Positions 56,414-64,000 of a stretch of DNA of 64,000 bases are shown here, one piece after another. The notes beneath the pieces are model-generated. The model was not told the DNA's origin. It was given only the letters and a program-made list of their open reading frames with translations, and searched no databases. Position numbers and translations under genes: made by a program. The stretch comes from Eriocheir sinensis (lineage: Eukaryota; Arthropoda; Malacostraca; Decapoda; Varunidae), in contig NW_026110563.1 of the NCBI RefSeq assembly GCF_024679095.1, positions 186,001-250,000 of the forward strand. The letters run 5' to 3'. The number at the start of each line of letters is the position of its first letter. Position 1 is the first letter of the stretch.

Positions 56414-57676
56414 TAAGATTACGAAAATTTGAATAAAAATATATACAAAAAAACAAAAAAATAAATTTCAATTTGTATGAAAATAGATATAAAAATTACA
56501 CATATAAATAGTTATATTTGTATTTAAATACATGTACAAAATACACATAAAATAATGTAAATTTGTATTAAATGAAAACAAATTCACATAAAATTCGCGT
56601 TAAAATAAATAAACAAAATATCAATAAAAGAATGTGTATTTGTATGAAAATAGATATACAAAATACACATAAAATAACCTAAATTTGTATCAAACTATAT
56701 ACAAAAATACACAAAAATATTTTAAATTTGTATGAAAATAAATATAGAAAATACACATAAAATTAGGTAAATTTGTATTGAAATACATACATAAAATACA
56801 CATAAAATAATGTAAATTTGAATGAAAATACATAAACAAATACACTTAAAATAACGTAAATTTGTATAAAAAAATATGTACAAAACACAAATAGAATAAT
56901 GTAAAATCGTATCAAAATAAATACACAGAATATTAATAAAACAATGTAAATTTGTATGAAAATAAAGAAGGAAAATACCCATAAAATAACGCATTTTTTT
57001 TATTTATAAAAATATATATACCCAAATACACATCAAAAATTAAATTTGTGTTAAAATAAATATACAAAAAACACATACAATAAGGTAAATTTGTATTGAA
57101 ATAGATATGCAAAATACATATTAAACAATGTAAATTTGTTTCAAAATATATATACGAATACACATAAAATAACGTAGATTTCTATAAAAATATATATACA
57201 AAATACACATAAAATGAAGTAAATACGTATAAAAAATGTATACAAAACACACACAAAATAATGTAAATTCGTATCAAAATAAATAAACAAAATACCAATA
57301 AAAGAATGTGTATTTGTATAAATATAAATATACAAAATACACATAAAATAACGTAAATTTATATAAAACTATGTACAAAAATACACAGAAGTAATTAAAT
57401 TTGTATGCAAATATATACAAAATACACACAAAATAAGCTATATTTGAATTGAAATATATATACAAAATACATTAAATAAAGTAAATTTGTATCAAAATAT
57501 TTATACAAATACACATATAATAACGTAAATTTGTATGAAAATATATAAACAAAATACACATTAAATAATGTAAATACGTATAAAAAAATATGTACAAAAT
57601 ACACATATAATCATGTAATTCGTATCAAAATAAATAAAAAAATACCAATAAAATAATATAAATTTGTATGAGTAAA
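56414..57676 (-). repeat. satellite block 45, '-' orientation
   Basis: First copy of the '-' half of the 1.9 kb tandem unit. About 56414-57170 also matches 35916-36672. It ends at the recurrent junction (57670-57688). Confidence 0.88.
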
Positions 57677-58314
57677 CGTGTATGTTGCATATTTTTTCAA
57701 TACAAATTTTAAGGTAAATTATATACGCATTTTGTATATTAATTTTAATACAAATTTAATTATTCGATGTGTATTTTTGTTTCTGTATTTGTATATATAT
57801 TTTTATACGCTTTTACATTATTTAATATTTATTTTGAATATATATTTTTATACAAATTCATGGTATTTTATGTGTATTTGTATATATATTTTTATATAAA
57901 TTTACATTATTTTATGTGTATTTTGTACATATATTTTTTTACAAATCTACCTTATTTTATGTTTATTTTGTATGTGTATTTTGTATATTTATATTTATCC
58001 AAATACACATTTTTTTATTGGTATTTTGTTTATTTTTTTTAATTCGAACTTACATTATTTTATGTGTATTTTGTATAAATTTTTTTATACGTATTTACTT
58101 AATTTTATGTGTATTTTGTATATATATTTTTATAGAAATCTACGTTTTTTTATTTGTATTCGTATATATATTTTGAAATAAATTTACATTGCTTTATATG
58201 TATTTTTGCATATCTCTTTCAATACAAATTTACGTTATTGTATGTGCATTTTGTATATTTATTTCAATGCAAATTTAAATATTTTATGTGTATTTTGTTA
58301 TATATATTTTTATA
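57677..58314 (+). repeat. satellite block 46, '+' orientation
   Basis: Starts after the recurrent junction with the unusual CAAATTTTAAGGTAAATTAT (about 57701). It then joins monomer 3 directly to the module starting TTTTATACGCTTTTACATTA. Confidence 0.87.
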
Positions 58315-59538
58315 AGATTACGAAAATTTGAATAAAAATATATACAAAAAAACAAAAAAATAAATTTCAATTTGTATGAAAATAGACATACAAAATACAC
58401 ATATAAATATTTAAATTTGTATTTAAATACATGTACAAAATACTCATAAAATAATGTAAATTTGTATGAAATGAAAACAAATTCACATAAAATTCGCGTC
58501 AAAATAAATAAACAAAATATCAATAAAAGAATGTGTATTTGTATGAAAATAGATATACAAAATACACATAAAATACCTAAATTTGTATCAAACTATATAC
58601 AAAAATACACAAAAATATTTTAAATTTGTATGAAAATAAATATACAAAATACACATAAAATTAGGTAAATTTGTATTGAAATACATACACAAAATACACA
58701 TAAAATAATGTAAATTTGAATGAAAATACATAAACAAATACACTTAAAATAACGTAAATTTGTATAAAAAAATATGTACAAAACACAAATAGAATAATGT
58801 AAAATCGTATCAAAATAAATACACAGAATATTAATAAAATAATGTAAATTTGTATGAAAATAAAGAAGCAAAATACCCATAAAATAACGCATTTTTTTTT
58901 ATTTATAAAAATATATATACCAAAATACACATAAAAAAATTAAATTTGTATTAAAATAAATATACAAAAAACACATACAATAAGGTAAATTTGTATTGAA
59001 ATAGATATGCAAAATACATATAAAACAATGTAAATTTGTTTCAAAATATATATACGAATAAACATATAATAACATAGATTTCTGTAAAAGTATATATACA
59101 AAATACACATATAATGAAGTAAATACGTATAAAAAAATGTATACAAAATACACATAAAATAATGTAAATTCGTATCAAAATAAATAAACAAAATAGCAAT
59201 AAAAGAATGTGTATTTGTATAAATATAAATATACAAAATACACATAAAATAACGTAAATTTATATAAAACTATATACAAAAATACACAGAAGTAATTAAA
59301 TTTGAATTGAAATATATATACAAAATACATGAAATAAAGTAAATTTGTATCAAAATATTTATACAAATACTCATATAATAAGGTAAATTTGTATGAAAAT
59401 ACATAAACAAAAAACACATTAAATAATGTAAATACGTATAAAAAAATATGTACAAAATACACATATAATCATGTAATTCGTATCAAAATAAATAAACAAA
59501 ATACCAATAAAATAATATAAATTTGTATGAGTAAACGT
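58315..59538 (-). repeat. satellite block 47, '-' orientation
   Basis: Second copy of block 45, with a loss of about one monomer near 59295 (GTAATTAAATTTGAATTG). It ends at the recurrent junction (59529-59547). Confidence 0.88.
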
Positions 59539-61338
59539 GTATGTTGCATATTTTTTCAATACAAATTTACCTTATTATATACGCATTTTGTATATTAATT
59601 TTAATATATGTGTATTTGAATATATATTTTGATACAAATTTACATTATTTTATGTATTTTCTATATTTATTTCAATTCAAATTTAGCTTATTTTATGTGA
59701 CTTTTGTATATCTATTTTCATACAAATTTAATTATTTTTGTTTATTTTTGTATATAGTTTTATACAATTTTACGTTATTTTATGTGTATTTTGTATATTT
59801 ATATTTATACAAGTAAACATTCTTTTATTGGCATTTAGTTTATTTATCTTGATACGAATTTACATTATTTTATGTGTATTTTGTATACATTTTCTTATAC
59901 GTATTTACTTCATTTTATGTGTATTTTGTATATATATTTTTATAGAAATCTACGTTATTTTATGTGTATTCGTATATATATATATTTTGAAACAAATTTA
60001 CATTGATTTATGTGTATTTTGCATATCTATTTCAATACAAATTTACCTTATTGTATGTGCATTTTGTATATTTATTGTAATACAAATTTAGATATTTTAT
60101 GTGTATTTTGGTATATATATTTTCATAAAAAATGCGTTGTTTTATGGGTATTTTGCATCTTTATTTTCATACAAATTTACATTATTTATTAATATTCTGT
60201 GTATTTATTTTCATACTATTTTACATTATTCTATTTGTGTTTTGTATATATTTTTTTATACATATTTACATTATTTAATGTGTAATTTCTATATATATTT
60301 CATACAAATTTACGTTATTTTAAGTGTATTTGTTTATATATTTTCATTCAAATTTACATTATTTTATGTGTATTTTGTATATGTATTTCAATAGAAATTT
60401 AACTAGTTTTATGTGTATTTTGCATATATATTTTTATACAAATTTAAATTATTTTTGTGTATTTTTTTAATAGAGTTTTATACAAATTTACAATATTTTA
60501 TGTGTATTTTGTATATCTATTTTCATACAAATACACATTCTTTTATTGATATTTTGTTTATTTATTTTGATGCGAATTTACATTAATTAATGTGTATTGT
60601 GTATATATATTTTTATACGTATTTACGTCATTTTATGTGTATTTTTTATATATATTTCTATAGAAATATACGTTATTTTATGTGTATTCGTATATATATT
60701 TTGAAACAAATATACATTGTTTTATGTGCATTTTGTATATTTTTTCAATACAAATTTCCCTTATTGTACGTGCATTTTGTATATTAATTTTAATACAAAT
60801 TTAATTATTCTAAGTGTATTCTTGTATATGTATTTTTAAAAAAATAGGCTTTATTTTATGGGTATTTTGCATCTTTATTTTCATACAAAATTACATTATT
60901 TTATTGATATTCTGTGTATTTATTTTGATACGATTTTACATTATTCTATGTATATTTTGTATATCTATTTTATACAAATGTACGTTATTTTATGTGAATT
61001 TGTTTTCATTTCATACAAATTTACATTATTTTATGTGTATTTTGTACATATAGTTAAATACAAATTTAACTAATTATATGTGTATTTTGTATATGTATTT
61101 TCATACAAATTGAAATCTATTTTTTTGTTTTTTTGTATATATTTTTATTCAAATTTTCGTAATTTTATGTGTATTTTGTATATTTATTTTCCTACAAATA
61201 TACGTTCTGTTATCGGAATTTTGTTTATTTATTTTGATACGAATTTTCATTTTTTGAGGTGTATTTGATATATATATTTTTATACTTATTTACATAATTT
61301 TATATGTATTTTGAATATATATTTTCATAGAAATTTAC
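59539..61338 (+). repeat. satellite block 48, '+' orientation
   Basis: About 59600-60390 is a direct relative of 10090-10890. About 60800-61330 is a direct relative of 8480-9000. It ends at CTCTATATGTATATACAAAA. Confidence 0.87.
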
Positions 61339-63105
61339 TCTATATGTATATACAAAAAAACACATAAATAATTTAAATTTGTATGAAAATAAATATACAA
61401 AATACACATAAAATTAGGTAAATTTGTATTGAAATACATATACAAAATACACTTAAAATAATGTAAATTTGAATGAAATTATATAAACAAATAATATATA
61501 TATATAAAAATATATATATAAAAAATACACATTAAATAATGAAAATATGTATAAAAAAATATATACAAAACACAAATAGTATATTATAAAATCGTGTCAA
61601 AATATATACACAGAATATTAATAAAATAATGTACATTTGTATGAAAACTAAGATGCAAAATACCTATAAAAAAACGCATTTTTTTAAAAATTATATATAC
61701 CAAAATACACATAAAATATTTGAATTTCTATTAAAATAAATATACAAAATGCACATACAATAAGGTAAATTTGTATTGAAATAGATATGCAAAAAACATA
61801 TAAAACAATGTAAATTTGTTTCATAATGTATATACGAATACACATAAGATAATGTAGATTTCTATAGATATATATATTCAAAATACAAAAAAAATTAAGT
61901 AAATACGAATCAAAAATGTATACAAAATACACATAAAATAATGTAAATTCGTATAAATATAAATAAACAAAATTCCAATAAGAGAATGTGTATTTGTATA
62001 AATATAAATATACAAAATGCACATAAAATAACGTAAATTTGTATAAAACTATATACAAAAATACACAGAAGTAATTAAATTTGCATGAAAATAGATATAC
62101 AAAATACACACAAAATAAGCTAAATTTGAATTGAAATATATATACAAAATACATTAAATAAAGTAAATTCGTTTCAAAATATTTTTAACAAATACACATC
62201 TAATCACGTAAATTTGTAAAAAAAATTTATAAACAAAATACACATTAAGTAATGTAAATACGTATAAAAAAATATTTACAAAATACTCCAATATTCAAGT
62301 CATTCGTATCAAAATAAATAAACAAAAAACTAATTAAATAATGTAAATTTGTATGAGAAAACATATACAAAATACACATAAAATAACGTTTTATGTTTCT
62401 ATAAAAATATATGTACAAAAATGCACATAAAATTAGTTTGCATAAAAAAATATATACAAAACACACATTAGATAATGTAAATGAGTATAAAAATATGTAT
62501 ACAAAATACCTATGAAATAATCTAAATTCGTATCGAGTTAAATTAAGAAAATAACAATAAAATAATGTAATTTTGGATGAAAATATATATAGAAAACACA
62601 CATAAAATAACCTAAATACAAATACAAATATACACATTAAATAGTTTAAAATTGAATGAAATAAATATACAAAATAAACATAAAATAAGGTAAATTTGTA
62701 ATAAAATATATGTAAGAATATACATACGAATACACATAAAATAACGTAGATTTCTATAAAAATACATATACAAAATACACATAATATTAAGTAAATACGT
62801 ATAAAAAAATGTATACAAAATACACATAAAATAATGTAAATTCGTATAAAATAATGTAAATTTGTATCAAAATACTTATAAAAATACACATATAATAACG
62901 TAAATTTGTACAAAAATATATAAACAAAATACACATTAAATAATGTAAATACGTATAAAAAAAATGTACAAAATACACAAATAATCATGTAATTCGTATC
63001 AAAATAAATAGACAAAATACCAATAAAATAATGTAAATTTCTATGAGAAAACATATACAAAATACACATAAATAACGCAAATATCAATAAAAATATATAT
63101 AATAT
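61339..63105 (-). repeat. satellite block 49, '-' orientation
   Basis: Types 11 back to 3 and onward. About 62390-62700 resembles 640-950 and 39830-40085. The end (63046-63110) is the same as 34198-34262. It contains the longest open frame of the window (62245-63087, reverse strand), which I treat as a satellite artefact. Confidence 0.87.
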
Positions 63106-64000
63106 AATATTTTTTTAAACATATTTAAAATATTTATTGTATATTATGTATATATATTATATCCAAATTTACGTTTTTTAATATGTATATGTTTATATAT
63201 TTTCATACAAATTTACATTATTTTATGTGAGTTTTGTATATGTATTTCAATACAAATTTGCCTAACTTTATGTGTATTTTGCATATCTATTTTCAAACAA
63301 ATTTAAATTATTTTTGTGTATTTTTGTATATATTTTTATACAAATTTACGTTATTTTATTAATATTCTGCTCATTCATTTTGATACGATTTGACATTATT
63401 CTATGTGTATTTTGTATATATTTTTCATACAAATTTACGTTATTTTATGTGTATTTATTTATATATTTTGACACAAATTTACAATATTTTATGGGTATTT
63501 TGTATATATATTTCAAAAGAAATTTACCTAGTTTTATGTATATTTTGAATATCTATTTTCATTCAAACTCAAATTATTTTTATGTATTTTTGTATATATT
63601 TCAATACAAATTTTAGTTAGGTTATGTGTATTTTGTAAATCTATTTTCATTCAAATATATATTATTTTATTGGTATTTTGTTGATTAATATTGATACGAA
63701 TTTACATTATTTTATATGTACTTTGTATATATATTTTTATACGCATTTACATTATTTAATATTTATTTTGAGTATATAATTTTATACAAATTCATGGTAT
63801 TTTATGTGTATTTTTATATATATTTTCATATAAATTTACATTATTTTATGTGTATTTTGTACATATATTTCATTACAAATTTACCTTATTTTATGTTTAT
63901 TTTGTATGTGTATTTTGTACATTTATATTTATACAAATACACATTGTTTTATTGGTATTTTGTTTATTTAATTTGTTTCGAATTTACATTATTTGATGTG
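63106..64000 (+). repeat. satellite block 50, '+' orientation
   Basis: Begins like 34251-34510, then jumps at about 63345 to a segment like 35010-35500. It lacks roughly 490 bp between the two. It runs off the window in monomer 14. Confidence 0.87.

Larger units (their letters stand above)
55780..59538. repeat. 1.9 kb tandem segmental duplication
   Basis: GCTTTTACATTATTTAATAT starts at 55911 and 57809, and the ATAAGATTACG junction is at about 56412 and 58313, giving an offset of about 1.9 kb. The recurrent GAGTAAACG junction closes both copies. Confidence 0.88.

Noticed and set aside
62245..63087. A 280-codon open frame on the reverse strand, plus many shorter ones throughout the satellite
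   Set aside because: All translate tandem monomers into low-complexity aromatic/aliphatic peptides. They occur in both orientations and overlapping frames and have no recognisable domain.

Overview
The window is almost entirely one very AT-rich satellite DNA, with a single foreign insertion near its middle. I see no host gene, tRNA, rRNA, CRISPR array or prokaryotic-type regulation. The organism is a eukaryote, most probably an arthropod and plausibly a decapod crustacean. That rests on the only non-satellite element: a 5'-truncated LINE-like (non-LTR retrotransposon) tail at about 22391-22877. Its C-terminal peptide (LWNNLPSSVFPP and flanks) and 3' end (GTGCCCTTGAGCTGTCTCC followed by an AAAT-type tail) look to me like the LINE tails common in decapod genomes. 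This is recognition from memory, not a search result.

Satellite structure. The basic monomer is about 45 bp; a representative copy has 6 G or C in 46 bases. In this report '+' means the orientation reading ATTTTATGTGTATTTTGTATA on the given strand, and '-' the orientation reading TACAAAATACACATAAAAT. The monomers are not interchangeable. About 16 recognisable types follow each other in a fixed order and form a higher-order repeat of about 0.7 kb; the clean example at 52501-53217 is 717 bp. The array reverses orientation about 49 times, giving some 50 blocks from under 100 bp to about 5 kb. Several junctions recur at several places, so whole segments that already contained a junction were later copied or inverted.

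Layout. 1-2900: '-' array, duplicated in direct orientation at about 31530-34200. 2901-8468: short alternating blocks with three (AT)n tracts. About 8930-17998 and 21000-30050: the two arms of an inverted duplication roughly 9 kb long, around an unpaired 3 kb centre. The LINE sits in the right arm and its empty site can be read in the left half. 16727-17165: a near-perfect hairpin with a 3-base loop. 30-37 kb: '-' and '+' blocks that duplicate parts of 1-4 kb and 56-57 kb. About 37240-39120 and 43530-45560: a second inverted duplication around 4.4 kb. 46-54 kb: further mosaic blocks. 54.7-55.6 kb: a 366 bp tandem repeat. 55.8-59.5 kb: a 1.9 kb tandem duplication. 59.5-64 kb: segments also present at 8.5-10.9 kb and 34-35 kb.

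Fourteen long (AT)n tracts grow out of the TATATATA core of individual monomers. Some are expanded in one duplicate and short in its partner. The many open frames, up to 280 codons, are a by-product of a 45 bp monomer (15 codons) with few stops; I do not call any of them a gene. Block boundaries are good to about 10 bases. Homologies were found by eye, so no identity values are given.
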